From contig CAISPO010000041.1 of NCBI GenBank assembly GCA_903887415.1, positions 1-53,257 on the forward strand: a DNA stretch of 53,257 bases. The letters run 5' to 3'. The notes beneath the pieces were generated by a model. The model worked only from the letters and a program-made list of their open reading frames with translations, had not been told where the DNA came from and searched no databases. The number at the start of each line of letters is the position of its first letter. Position 1 is the stretch's first letter. Below are positions 33,966 to 42,220 of this stretch, in pieces. Source of the stretch: an uncultured Bacteroidota bacterium (GTDB lineage Bacteria; Bacteroidota; Bacteroidia; Chitinophagales; Chitinophagaceae). A program made the position numbers and the translations under genes.

Positions 33966-35879
33966 ATGTCTTATCCTTTTCAAATAACATCATACGGCCA
34001 ATATAAAGAAGCCTATAAAAAAAGTGTGGAGCAGCCGGAACAATTTTGGAGCGATATTGCTGAACAGTTTCTGTGGCGGAAGAAGTGGGATAAAGTACTG
34101 GAATGGGATTTTAAGAAACCGGATGTAAAATGGTTCATAAATGGCAAGCTGAATATTACGGAGAATTGCCTGGACCGGCATCTTGATACGCGCGGCCAGG
34201 TGCCAGCGCTCATATGGGAGCCAAACGGCAAAGAGGAACCTCACAAGGTAATAACCTATAAAGAACTTCATTTTAAGGTGAACCAGTTTGCCCAGGTGCT
34301 TAAAAATAATGGTGTAAAAAAGGGAGACCGGGTATGCTTGTACATGGGTATGGTGCCGGAACTGCCGATAGCTATGCTGGCCTGCGCGCGCATAGGGGCA
34401 ATACACTCGGTGATCTTTGGTGGCTTCAGCGCGCAAAGCATATCCGACAGGCTGCAGGATGCGCAGGCCGAGTACATTATTACCGGCGATGGCGCATACC
34501 GGGGCGGCAAGGACATACCGTTGAAGAATACCATTGATGACGCATTGGTTACCTGCCCGTTTGTGAAAAGAGTGATTGTATATGTGCGCACACAGTCGCC
34601 CATAAGCATGATCGGCCACCGTGATGTATGGTGGACAGATGAAATAAAAAAAGTAGAGGCGCAGGGAAATCCGTTGGTGGATGCGGAAGAAATGGATGCG
34701 GAAGACCCGCTGTTCATACTATACACATCAGGCTCTACCGGGAAGCCAAAAGGCGTGGTGCACAGTTCGGCTGGGTATATGGTCTATACCACCTACAGTT
34801 TCGTGAATGTATTCCAGTACCAGCCGGGCGATGTGCATTTTTGCACGGCAGATATAGGCTGGATAACGGGGCACACGTACATCGTGTACAGTGTATTGTG
34901 TGCCGGCGGCACATCACTGATGTATGAAGGGCTTCCTGCATGGCCTGATGCAGGCAGGATGTGGGACATCGTGGATAAGCATAAAGTAAACATACTCTAT
35001 ACGGCACCAACAGCAATACGCAGCCTGATGGCCTATGGGCTGGCCCCACTTGAGGGGAAAGACCTGAGTAGCCTGAAAGTGTTAGGCACTGTAGGCGAAC
35101 CGATAAATGAAGAAGCGTGGCATTGGTATGATGAGCACATAGGCAAGAAACGCTGCCCGATAGTGGACACTTGGTGGCAAACGGAGACAGGCGCTACGAT
35201 GATCTCTAATCTTGCCGGAGTAACTCCTTCAAAACCCAGTTATGCAACATTGCCGCTGCCGGGCATACAGCCAGTGCTGGTAGATGAGCAAGGAAAGGAA
35301 ATAACGGGAAATGATGTTAGCGGAAATCTGTGTATCCGGTTTCCCTGGCCATCTATCATCCGCACTACTTATGGCGACCACGAACGGTGCCGGCTGAACT
35401 ATTTTGCTACGTATGACAATATGTATTTTACCGGAGATGGCTGCTACAGGGATGAACAAGGCTTTTACCGCATCACCGGCCGTGTTGACGATGTGCTGAA
35501 TGTAAGCGGACATCGCATAGGCACGGCGGAAGTGGAGAATGCAATAAATATGCATACCGGTGTGCTGGAAAGTGCCGTGGTGGGCTATCCGCATGACCTG
35601 AAGGGACAGGGCATCTATGCCTATGTAATAATGGACGCAATGCCTGATAACAAACAACTGGCGCAGGCGGATATAACACAGACCGTGGCCCGCATCATAG
35701 GGCCGATAGCGCGGCCGGATAAGATACAGTTTGTAACAGGGCTGCCTAAAACACGCAGCGGAAAAATAATGCGCCGTATATTGAGGAAAATTGCCGAGGG
35801 CGAACTGGCTAACCTGGGTGATACCTCTACACTGTTGGACCCGGGAGTGGTAAATGAAATCAAGGAAGGCAGAGTATAA
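33966..35879 (+). CDS. acs: acetyl-CoA synthetase
   Basis: A 637-residue AMP-forming ligase converting acetate, ATP and CoA to acetyl-CoA. The N-terminal ACAS_N region (YKEAYKKSVEQPEQFWSDIA) is present, with the P-loop-like YTSGSTGKPKGVVHSS, TWWQTETGATMISN, the hinge TGRVDDVLNVSGHRIGTAEVE and the catalytic lysine K600 in KTRSGKIMRR, the residue controlled by acetylation in this family. WxTG-type residues in the pocket fit acetate. The following OsmC gene starts 60 bp later. Confidence 0.95.
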   Translation: MSYPFQITSYGQYKEAYKKSVEQPEQFWSDIAEQFLWRKKWDKVLEWDFKKPDVKWFINGKLNITENCLDRHLDTRGQVPALIWEPNGKEEPHKVITYKELHFKVNQFAQVLKNNGVKKGDRVCLYMGMVPELPIAMLACARIGAIHSVIFGGFSAQSISDRLQDAQAEYIITGDGAYRGGKDIPLKNTIDDALVTCPFVKRVIVYVRTQSPISMIGHRDVWWTDEIKKVEAQGNPLVDAEEMDAEDPLFILYTSGSTGKPKGVVHSSAGYMVYTTYSFVNVFQYQPGDVHFCTADIGWITGHTYIVYSVLCAGGTSLMYEGLPAWPDAGRMWDIVDKHKVNILYTAPTAIRSLMAYGLAPLEGKDLSSLKVLGTVGEPINEEAWHWYDEHIGKKRCPIVDTWWQTETGATMISNLAGVTPSKPSYATLPLPGIQPVLVDEQGKEITGNDVSGNLCIRFPWPSIIRTTYGDHERCRLNYFATYDNMYFTGDGCYRDEQGFYRITGRVDDVLNVSGHRIGTAEVENAINMHTGVLESAVVGYPHDLKGQGIYAYVIMDAMPDNKQLAQADITQTVARIIGPIARPDKIQFVTGLPKTRSGKIMRRILRKIAEGELANLGDTSTLLDPGVVNEIKEGRV

Positions 35880-35939
35880 TTTTCAAAAGTCAAAAACCAT
35901 CCGGTACCCACCGGTACCAAATTCCAAACTTAACTACAA

Positions 35940-36404
35940 ATGCAGACACATAACTACCCCGTAACCGTACAATGGACCGGGAACACAGGCGAGGGAACAA
36001 GCAGCTATACGGGCTACGACCGCAGTCATGTAATTTCTATAGAAAACAAGCCGGATATCATTGCTTCGTCGGACACACCGTTTCGCGGTGACAATACAAA
36101 ACACAACCCGGAGGACATGCTGGTGGCTGCGCTGAGCGCCTGCCACATGCTTTGGTACCTGCACCTGTGTGCAGACGCAGGTATAATTGTGACAGATTAC
36201 GTTGACCACGCAACGGGTACGCTGACCCTTGTGCCGGGAACTGCGGGACGTTTTACCGAAGTAGTGCTCCATCCCATTGTCTCGATCGCCGATGCTTCGA
36301 TGACAGACAAAGCAAACAAGCTTCACGATGAGGCCCATGCAAAATGCTTTATCGCCAATTCAGTGAATTTCCCGGTAAGACATGAGCCGGTATGCAAAAA
36401 ATAA
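35940..36404 (+). CDS. OsmC-family protein
   Basis: A 154-residue OsmC/Ohr-fold protein. It has the conserved pair of cysteines for thiol-dependent peroxide reduction: one in SACHMLWYLHLCAD and one in DEAHAKCFIANSVNFPV, with the N-terminal PEDMLVAAL before the long helix. OsmC proteins reduce organic or inorganic peroxides in the cytoplasm. The stop is 9 bp before the GH92 gene, so the three downstream genes look like one operon. Confidence 0.88.
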   Translation: MQTHNYPVTVQWTGNTGEGTSSYTGYDRSHVISIENKPDIIASSDTPFRGDNTKHNPEDMLVAALSACHMLWYLHLCADAGIIVTDYVDHATGTLTLVPGTAGRFTEVVLHPIVSIADASMTDKANKLHDEAHAKCFIANSVNFPVRHEPVCKK

Positions 36405-36413
36405 ATAAAATTG

Positions 36414-38717
36414 ATGAAGAATTTCCTGCTGCCGTTTATGCTGATATGCTGTGTTACTTCTTTTGCACAGGAAGAGCACCTGATACAATACGTAAAGCCC
36501 ATTATAGGCACTGACCGCATGGGGCACACTTATCCCGGCGCTACGGTGCCCTTTGGCGCGGTACAGTTGAGCCCTGAAACAGATACGATACCTTACGAAG
36601 TTGATGGACATTACAACAAGGATGTTTACAAGTATTGTGCAGGGTATCAATATGAAGACAAGACCATTGTTGGCTTCAGCCATACACACTTTAGCGGCAC
36701 GGGGCATTCTGACCTTGGCGATTTTCTGATTATGCCAACAACAGGCAAGCTGCAACTTAATCCCGGAACCGCAGACAAACCGGAAAGTGGTTTCCGTTCT
36801 CCTTTCTCGCACACTACAGAAGTTGCGGAGGCTGACTATTACAAAGTGAAACTGGAGCGGTACAATATTCTTGCAGAGCTTACCACTACTGCACGTGTGG
36901 GTTTTCATCAATACACATTCCCTAAGTCAGACGATGCGCATATAATATTGGATGCGGTTTATGGGATCTACAATTACCCGGACAAAAATGTGTGGACATA
37001 TATAAGAGTGGAGAATGATACACTCATAACCGGCTACCGCCAAACAAATGGATGGGCGAAAACACGCACCGTGTATTTCGCGATGGTGATCTCAAAACCA
37101 ATTACCGAATATGGCTTTCAGAACAGCTCGAAGAAAGAAGTCTATAAAGGCTTCTGGAGAAAATTTGACCAATCAAAAAACTTTCCGGAGATAGCGGGCA
37201 CACAGATAAGGGCGTGGTTTAACTTCAAAACCGCGGAAGGTGAAAAGATAAAGATCAAATTTGCCATATCCCCGGTAAGCACAGCCAATGCACTGGAGAA
37301 CCTTCGTGCGGAAGCACCGGGATGGAATTTTGATGAAGTGAAGAAGAACGGTCAATCTGCATGGGAGCGGGAGCTGCATAAAATAGAGATCACTGCAGAC
37401 AAAGAAACGAAGGAGAATTTCTACACATCTATGTATCATGCATTCATTAACCCAACAGAATACATGGATGTGAATGGAGAGTACCGTGGGCTGGACCAGC
37501 AAACACATCGTACGGTCATGGTGAGCGCAGCCGAACCATGGACGAACTATACTACTTTCTCACTTTGGGATACCCACAGGGCTTTGCATCCCTTACTGGG
37601 CATTATACAAACACGGCGCAATTCTGATATGGTGCAGTCTATGCTGGCCCATTACGATCAAAGCGCGGAACATATGCTGCCCGTGTGGAGCAACTCGGCC
37701 AATGAGAACTGGTGCATGATCGGCTATCATGCCGTATCGGTGATCGCCGATGCGGTAGTAGGCGGTAGCCTGGGAGTTAATCCGGATAAAGCGCTGGATG
37801 CTTGTGTAGCAACAGCTAATCATAAAGGCTATGATGGACTTGAATATTATATGAAGATAGGCTACGTGCCCGAGGACAAGAATGGCTCCTCTGTTTCCAA
37901 AACGCTCGAGTACGCTTATGATGACTGGTGTATAGCTCAGATGGCCAGGAAGCTGAACCGGCCAAAGGTTTATGATGAATTCATTAAACGGTCAGAGAAT
38001 TACAGGAACGTTTATGATCCTTCAGTTGGCTTTATGCGCCCACGCATGAGCGATGGCAGCTTTAAGAAGGAATTTGACGTGCTGAACACAGATGAGCCGG
38101 GATTTATTGAGGGCAATGCATGGAACTACAGTCTTTATGTACCGCACGCACCGGAAGAGCTCATAAAGATGATGGGCGGGAAAAAGAAGTTCACCCGGCA
38201 TCTTGATTCGTTGTTCACCATGCAACTACCGGATAGTTTTTTTGCCAAGACCGAGGACATAACCCGCGATGGCATCATAGGCAATTATGTGCATGGCAAC
38301 GAGCCATCGCATCACCTCGCCTACTTATACAACTGGACCGACCAATCCTGGAAAACACAAGAGCGTGTACGCATGATACTGAAGAAGCAGTACCACCCTA
38401 CTCCTGATGGCCTGGGCGGCAATGATGACTGCGGACAAATGAGCGCGTGGTACATACTCAGCACACTTGGCTTCTACCCTGTTGCACCAGGCAATGGACA
38501 ATACTCACTGGGCAGCCCGGCAGTGGATAAGGCGAGCCTTCATCTTGAGAACGGAAACACTTTCACCGTCACTGCGAAAAACCAAAGCGACAAAAATGTG
38601 TATGTGCAGAAAGTGACACTCAATGGCAAAGTATTGGATAGGAATTATATAACCTGGCTGGAAATAATGGGCGGCGGTGAACTTGTATTTTATATGAGTG
38701 ATAAACACCCGAAATAG
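36414..38717 (+). CDS. GH92 family alpha-mannosidase-like glycoside hydrolase
   Basis: A 767-residue exported enzyme (signal peptide ending TSFAQ). GH92 enzymes are calcium-dependent exo-alpha-mannosidases. The start of the mature chain, YVKPIIGTDRMGHTYPGATVPFGAVQLSPET, and GFSHTHFSGTGHSDLGD are the family's N-terminal signatures. In the (alpha/alpha)6 barrel are GNEPSHHLAYLYNW (catalytic Glu region) and GGNDDCGQMSAWYILSTLGFYPV (catalytic Asp region). It would trim mannose from glycans in the periplasm or at the surface. The start is ATG 36414, one codon after a TTG. Confidence 0.95.
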   Translation: MKNFLLPFMLICCVTSFAQEEHLIQYVKPIIGTDRMGHTYPGATVPFGAVQLSPETDTIPYEVDGHYNKDVYKYCAGYQYEDKTIVGFSHTHFSGTGHSDLGDFLIMPTTGKLQLNPGTADKPESGFRSPFSHTTEVAEADYYKVKLERYNILAELTTTARVGFHQYTFPKSDDAHIILDAVYGIYNYPDKNVWTYIRVENDTLITGYRQTNGWAKTRTVYFAMVISKPITEYGFQNSSKKEVYKGFWRKFDQSKNFPEIAGTQIRAWFNFKTAEGEKIKIKFAISPVSTANALENLRAEAPGWNFDEVKKNGQSAWERELHKIEITADKETKENFYTSMYHAFINPTEYMDVNGEYRGLDQQTHRTVMVSAAEPWTNYTTFSLWDTHRALHPLLGIIQTRRNSDMVQSMLAHYDQSAEHMLPVWSNSANENWCMIGYHAVSVIADAVVGGSLGVNPDKALDACVATANHKGYDGLEYYMKIGYVPEDKNGSSVSKTLEYAYDDWCIAQMARKLNRPKVYDEFIKRSENYRNVYDPSVGFMRPRMSDGSFKKEFDVLNTDEPGFIEGNAWNYSLYVPHAPEELIKMMGGKKKFTRHLDSLFTMQLPDSFFAKTEDITRDGIIGNYVHGNEPSHHLAYLYNWTDQSWKTQERVRMILKKQYHPTPDGLGGNDDCGQMSAWYILSTLGFYPVAPGNGQYSLGSPAVDKASLHLENGNTFTVTAKNQSDKNVYVQKVTLNGKVLDRNYITWLEIMGGGELVFYMSDKHPK

Positions 38718-38725
38718 ATCGTTTT

Positions 38726-39571
38726 ATGAAGTTGTTTGCTTTTATAGTTTTTGCGCTTGTTTTTTTATCGATGGGCACTACCTGCATGGCGGCACCACCA
38801 GATTCTACAAATTTTTACCTCTCCATAAAAACCTTTGACCTCAGCAAATTGTGGCGGAGTGACAGCATCCAGGTTTTGGAGAATGAGCGCTATCCTGATG
38901 GAAAGCTCATCTTCGAGGGCGTGACAACAGATAAATTTCCAGAGCCTTACGGATTTATCGGCCTCGATTTTCAGCGGTTCTATATTCATTACCTGACTGT
39001 AAAAAAGGATACTGGTAATGCGTACCGTTACCTGGTAACCGGGAAGACCAAAGTAAAAGACAGTGTGCGCAGTTTTAAGGGGACGATAACAGTGGTAAAA
39101 GCGAAAGTGAGCAAGGAACCAACAGTTATGATGGTACCTAAACCGGACAACAAAAAGAACGAGGTTAAGTTTACGCAAGGAGTTGTTTATTGCGATATTA
39201 ACTTCCTCGAAGACACTGCAAAGCCAGCAAGCGGAACCATAACCGGCAGATTGACTACCAGGTTCTACCTTGATTCGAGCCAGCATATGTTTTACGATAA
39301 TCTCAACAACATTTCAGACAACTATTGCAACAACCAGTTTGTTGGCATCTGGAAAAAGAATAAAACAGACAGCATAAAAAGGTGCAACTGGGGCGATTAC
39401 CGCATCCCCGTCTGCGGCGACCTTGATGACGGCGCAGGCGGCTTCAGCCCTGCTGACAAATATCTTATGAATGGCTGGCAGAATTACCACGATGCCTACT
39501 CTGGAGGAAACGACCCTCGAAAAATAACGAGGGCGCTCAATGGAGAAAACCTCAAGTGGTGGAAATATTAG
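38726..39571 (+). CDS. secreted protein of unknown function
   Basis: A 281-residue exported protein (signal peptide ending CMAAP). The mature chain is rich in charged residues and has alternating strand-like segments (GKLIFEGVTTDKFPEPYGFIG, RFYIHYLTVKKD) and a C-terminal half with NQFVGIWKKNKTDSIKRCNWGDYRIPVCGD. No family recognised. It follows GH92 by 8 bp in the same operon and ends 13 bp from the convergent M28 peptidase gene, which suggests a role alongside glycan breakdown, but nothing in its sequence shows it. Confidence 0.68.
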   Translation: MKLFAFIVFALVFLSMGTTCMAAPPDSTNFYLSIKTFDLSKLWRSDSIQVLENERYPDGKLIFEGVTTDKFPEPYGFIGLDFQRFYIHYLTVKKDTGNAYRYLVTGKTKVKDSVRSFKGTITVVKAKVSKEPTVMMVPKPDNKKNEVKFTQGVVYCDINFLEDTAKPASGTITGRLTTRFYLDSSQHMFYDNLNNISDNYCNNQFVGIWKKNKTDSIKRCNWGDYRIPVCGDLDDGAGGFSPADKYLMNGWQNYHDAYSGGNDPRKITRALNGENLKWWKY

Positions 39572-39584
39572 CCTTTACAATCGC

Positions 39585-41180
39585 TTACCTCAAATAACTC
39601 GTCGGCGAAGGATTCACCTTGGGCAATGTTTTCCGTGGCATCTTCATATCCATCATAGCTGTGTTATAAACAAACGCGGCCATGATCACAGATGCCTGCT
39701 GCAGATCGTTGCTGCTTACACGATCATAAGAATCCATATTGGTGTGATGCGTGCGGGTGCCATACTCCAGCGGGTCTTGTATAAACTGAAAACCGGGGAT
39801 GCCTACTTCGTCAAACGAGATGTGATCGGTTGAACCGGTATTTTTTATGGTCACGGTATTTGCACCAAGGTCTTCGAAAGGAGCCAGCCATTCTTTAAAT
39901 ATTGGCATTGCCTCATAATTCCCCTGCGCATAAATACCCCTTATTTTTCCACCGCCATTGTCGAGGTTATAGTAAGCCGATACTTTTTTGTGTTCTGGTT
40001 TTAGCTTCATCGTAAGCCGGTCGCCGAAATGGTTCTTTACGTATCCCCTTGAGCCCAGCAACCCCTGCTCTTCCCCACTCCACAGCACTATACGTATAGT
40101 GCGGCGAGGCTTGTTGCCTATAGCCTTCAATATTCTTATTGCCTCCATGGCTACCGCAGAACCGGTGCCATTATCTGTAGCGCCGGTTGCTGCATGCCAG
40201 CTATCCATATGCCCGCCAAGGATTACCAGTTCATCTTTCAGCGCGGTATCGGTCCCGGGTATTTCGCCAACTACCACATTTTCTACCGAGTCTGCCGCCA
40301 GGAAAGTAGTTCGCGTATCCATTTCCAGAGACACTTCTTTGCCTGCTTCCAGCAACCTTATCAGTCGGCCTAAATGCTCACTTCCCATTTCCATTTCCGG
40401 CAACACTGTTTTTGCGTCCCATGCGCGGGATGCGCCATTTGAGGTAAACACCGTACCCATTGTGCCGCGTCCGCCGCTCAACACGGCAATTGCACCTTCG
40501 GCTAAAAGGAAGGAATCTGTTTTTTGTCTCAGGCTTAGAGCCGCAGCCCTTGGCGAGGCCGGTGCTGCCGGAGCTGCAGGGTTAAGATTAGTAACGCCAT
40601 CATCCATGTGCGGGTCCCACGATTGTTTGATCAATTCAGAATCTGTGAGCCTGCGGGCATCAGCGGTAAAATTGAGTTTAGTTTCGTTGCCGGTAGTGCC
40701 TGTAGCCAGTACAATGATCTTGCTTTTCAATTTGCCGGCATACTTGGCCATATCTTCTTCCTTCTCTATTTTCACAAGTTCGGCATTGCCGCTTACCAGG
40801 CCGTTTGTGCCGGGCGTCCAGGCCCTTGGCACTGCTATCAGTGCCTGGTAGTATGGCGCGGTCATTGCCACATACGATTTGTTGATCTCCCACCCTTTGC
40901 CGAAGCCGCCCCATGGCTCTATCTTAACATTCTTTAATGCCCAGCTCTTCAGTTTTTCAGCAGCCCATTTCTCCGCATTCTTCATACCCGTAGAACCCGT
41001 GAGCCGGGGCCCATTCACATCAGTAAGCTCAAAAAGCGTGCTCATTACTTTGGAATTATTAAACCCCTCATTCTTAATATGCCCGATGGCATGGGAGGTG
41101 CTTTTAACTCCTTTATCACCTTTAAAAGAAGAAAGAAAAACGACTGCAACAAGCAGCGATAAACCGACTGATTTTTTCAT
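39585..41180 (-). CDS. M28 family metallopeptidase (carboxypeptidase Q-like)
   Basis: A 531-residue exported peptidase. A PA-like insert (about residues 130-255) interrupts the N-terminal part, then the M28 core follows: VILGGHMDSWHAATGATDNGTGSAVAMEAIRIL (metal His, Asp), IVLWSGEEQGLLGSRGYV (catalytic Glu and metal Glu), a metal Asp in YYNLDNGGGK, and the last His in RTHHTNMDSYDRV. The architecture matches carboxypeptidase Q-type di-zinc peptidases. Met41180 is chosen as it starts the signal peptide (KKSVGLSLLVAVVFLSSF); ATG 41192 is possible. Confidence 0.9.
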   Translation of the reverse strand: MKKSVGLSLLVAVVFLSSFKGDKGVKSTSHAIGHIKNEGFNNSKVMSTLFELTDVNGPRLTGSTGMKNAEKWAAEKLKSWALKNVKIEPWGGFGKGWEINKSYVAMTAPYYQALIAVPRAWTPGTNGLVSGNAELVKIEKEEDMAKYAGKLKSKIIVLATGTTGNETKLNFTADARRLTDSELIKQSWDPHMDDGVTNLNPAAPAAPASPRAAALSLRQKTDSFLLAEGAIAVLSGGRGTMGTVFTSNGASRAWDAKTVLPEMEMGSEHLGRLIRLLEAGKEVSLEMDTRTTFLAADSVENVVVGEIPGTDTALKDELVILGGHMDSWHAATGATDNGTGSAVAMEAIRILKAIGNKPRRTIRIVLWSGEEQGLLGSRGYVKNHFGDRLTMKLKPEHKKVSAYYNLDNGGGKIRGIYAQGNYEAMPIFKEWLAPFEDLGANTVTIKNTGSTDHISFDEVGIPGFQFIQDPLEYGTRTHHTNMDSYDRVSSNDLQQASVIMAAFVYNTAMMDMKMPRKTLPKVNPSPTSYLR

Positions 41181-41292
41181 TAGACGTGTCATTAGAATGT
41201 GAAAAGTAAACAAAATAAATTATAAGTCGGCACCCCGCGTGCACCCCGATGGCGTGATTTTTTAATATTCATTTCTGCATTAAAACTATTTT

Positions 41293-42063
41293 ATGAAAAA
41301 CTACATAATTATATTGCTCATGCTGGCTTCAGTAGCAGTTGGCAATCAGGGATTTGCGCAAAACGCTGCAAATCAAAAGAAAGCAGTCGCAGGCGGCCCC
41401 TGTAACACGATGGGAACAACAGTCCATCATTATAAGAAACATCACACGAAAAGTGTGGCTGCAGTCGCCAGGCCACACAAGGCGGTTGCGCATCACCACC
41501 ATGCTGTAATAAAAGAGCCAATAAGGCCAACTATCGAATCAATTTCTATTGACGACCGCTACTCAGTTGCAATAGTGAGCATTAAAAATGGTGAAGTATA
41601 TGTTAACGACAGTTTGCTAACCACTATAAAGAATCCACTGTGTGAAGACCACAAGATCATTATCAACTACATAGCGCCACCTCCGCCACCTCCTGCTCCC
41701 GTAACAGTGGTAGAGCATATTGCTACTAATACCTATACCGGCGAGAAAGCCGAAGGTATGCTGGGTGTGTGGGGCACCAGCAATTGCTGTGAAGAGGGCG
41801 TAGTGGTGGATGAGGTCATGCCTGGTGGCCCTGCCTGCAAAGCGGGAATAGAACGCGGCGATGTTATCACTAAGATCAATGATCAGAAAATAAGCGATGG
41901 CGATGATCTTGCAGCAGCCATGAAAACCTTGAGCGCCGGCGATAATGTGGCGGTAACTGTCAGGGACTTTGATGGCACCGAAACAAGACACCTGGAACTC
42001 GTAAAAAAGGACCTGCCGGCCGACTGCGGCGGATGCAGCAACGCACGTAGCGCATGTAGGTAA
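41293..42063 (+). CDS. His/Cys-rich PDZ-domain protein, exported
   Basis: A 256-residue exported protein (signal peptide ending GFAQ). After cleavage comes a histidine-rich region (His 45, 46, 50, 51, 62, 67-70), a central block, a poly-proline linker (APPPPPPAP, about residues 130-138) and a C-terminal PDZ domain with the GLGVW-like MLGVWGTSNCCEEGVVVDEV, GGPACKAGIERGDVITKIND and LSAGDNVAVTV elements. Cys-Cys in the PDZ carboxylate loop and CGGCSNARSACR at the end are unusual. No protease domain is present, so it may be a scaffold or metal-binding protein. Confidence 0.8.
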   Translation: MKNYIIILLMLASVAVGNQGFAQNAANQKKAVAGGPCNTMGTTVHHYKKHHTKSVAAVARPHKAVAHHHHAVIKEPIRPTIESISIDDRYSVAIVSIKNGEVYVNDSLLTTIKNPLCEDHKIIINYIAPPPPPPAPVTVVEHIATNTYTGEKAEGMLGVWGTSNCCEEGVVVDEVMPGGPACKAGIERGDVITKINDQKISDGDDLAAAMKTLSAGDNVAVTVRDFDGTETRHLELVKKDLPADCGGCSNARSACR

Positions 42064-42090
42064 AAATTAAAGGACAATAGCACTATATGA

Positions 42091-42128
42091 AAAGCAAAGA
42101 GCGGTTTACGCCGCTCTTTGCTTTTTTA
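42091..42128 (+). terminator. strong bidirectional terminator
   Basis: Perfect 14-bp stem AAAGCAAAGAGCGG / CCGCTCTTTGCTTT (42091-42104, 42111-42124), 6-nt loop, then TTT. The A-rich left flank makes it usable by htpG from the other strand as well. Confidence 0.92.
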
Positions 42129-42154
42129 CTGAGAAGGATCATCTATAACGAAAC

Positions 42155-42216
42155 AATCCAAATTCCAAATTCCAAATTCCAAATCCCAAATTCCGAATTA
42201 CTAATTCCCAATCCCC
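42155..42216. repeat. heptanucleotide tandem repeat (AAATTCC)
   Basis: About five in-phase copies of AAATTCC with slight decay toward the right, located directly downstream of the htpG stop codon. The same AATTCC text occurs in the inverted repeat at 5873-5960 and in short form at 35918-35930 and 44108-44140. Confidence 0.8.
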
Positions 42217-42220
42217 CAAC

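Noticed and set aside
33990..34619. 209-codon frame antisense to acs
   Set aside because: Opposite-strand shadow of a well-supported gene.
35895..35918. Two CCGGTACC palindromes between acs and osmC as an operator
   Set aside because: The sequence is visible, but two short GC-rich palindromes in a 60-bp gap are too little to support a regulator site.
39988..40851. 287-codon frame antisense to the large M28 peptidase
   Set aside because: A low-complexity Ser/Pro/Ala translation typical of an opposite-frame shadow; the peptidase motifs on the other strand are complete.
41293..42063. The PDZ protein as a DegP/HtrA protease
   Set aside because: No trypsin-like domain or His-Asp-Ser triad is present; only the PDZ domain matches.
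42155..42216. Possible CRISPR array from the repeated AAATTCC text
   Set aside because: Units are 7 bp and contiguous with no spacers, so it is a tandem repeat; no cas genes are in the window.
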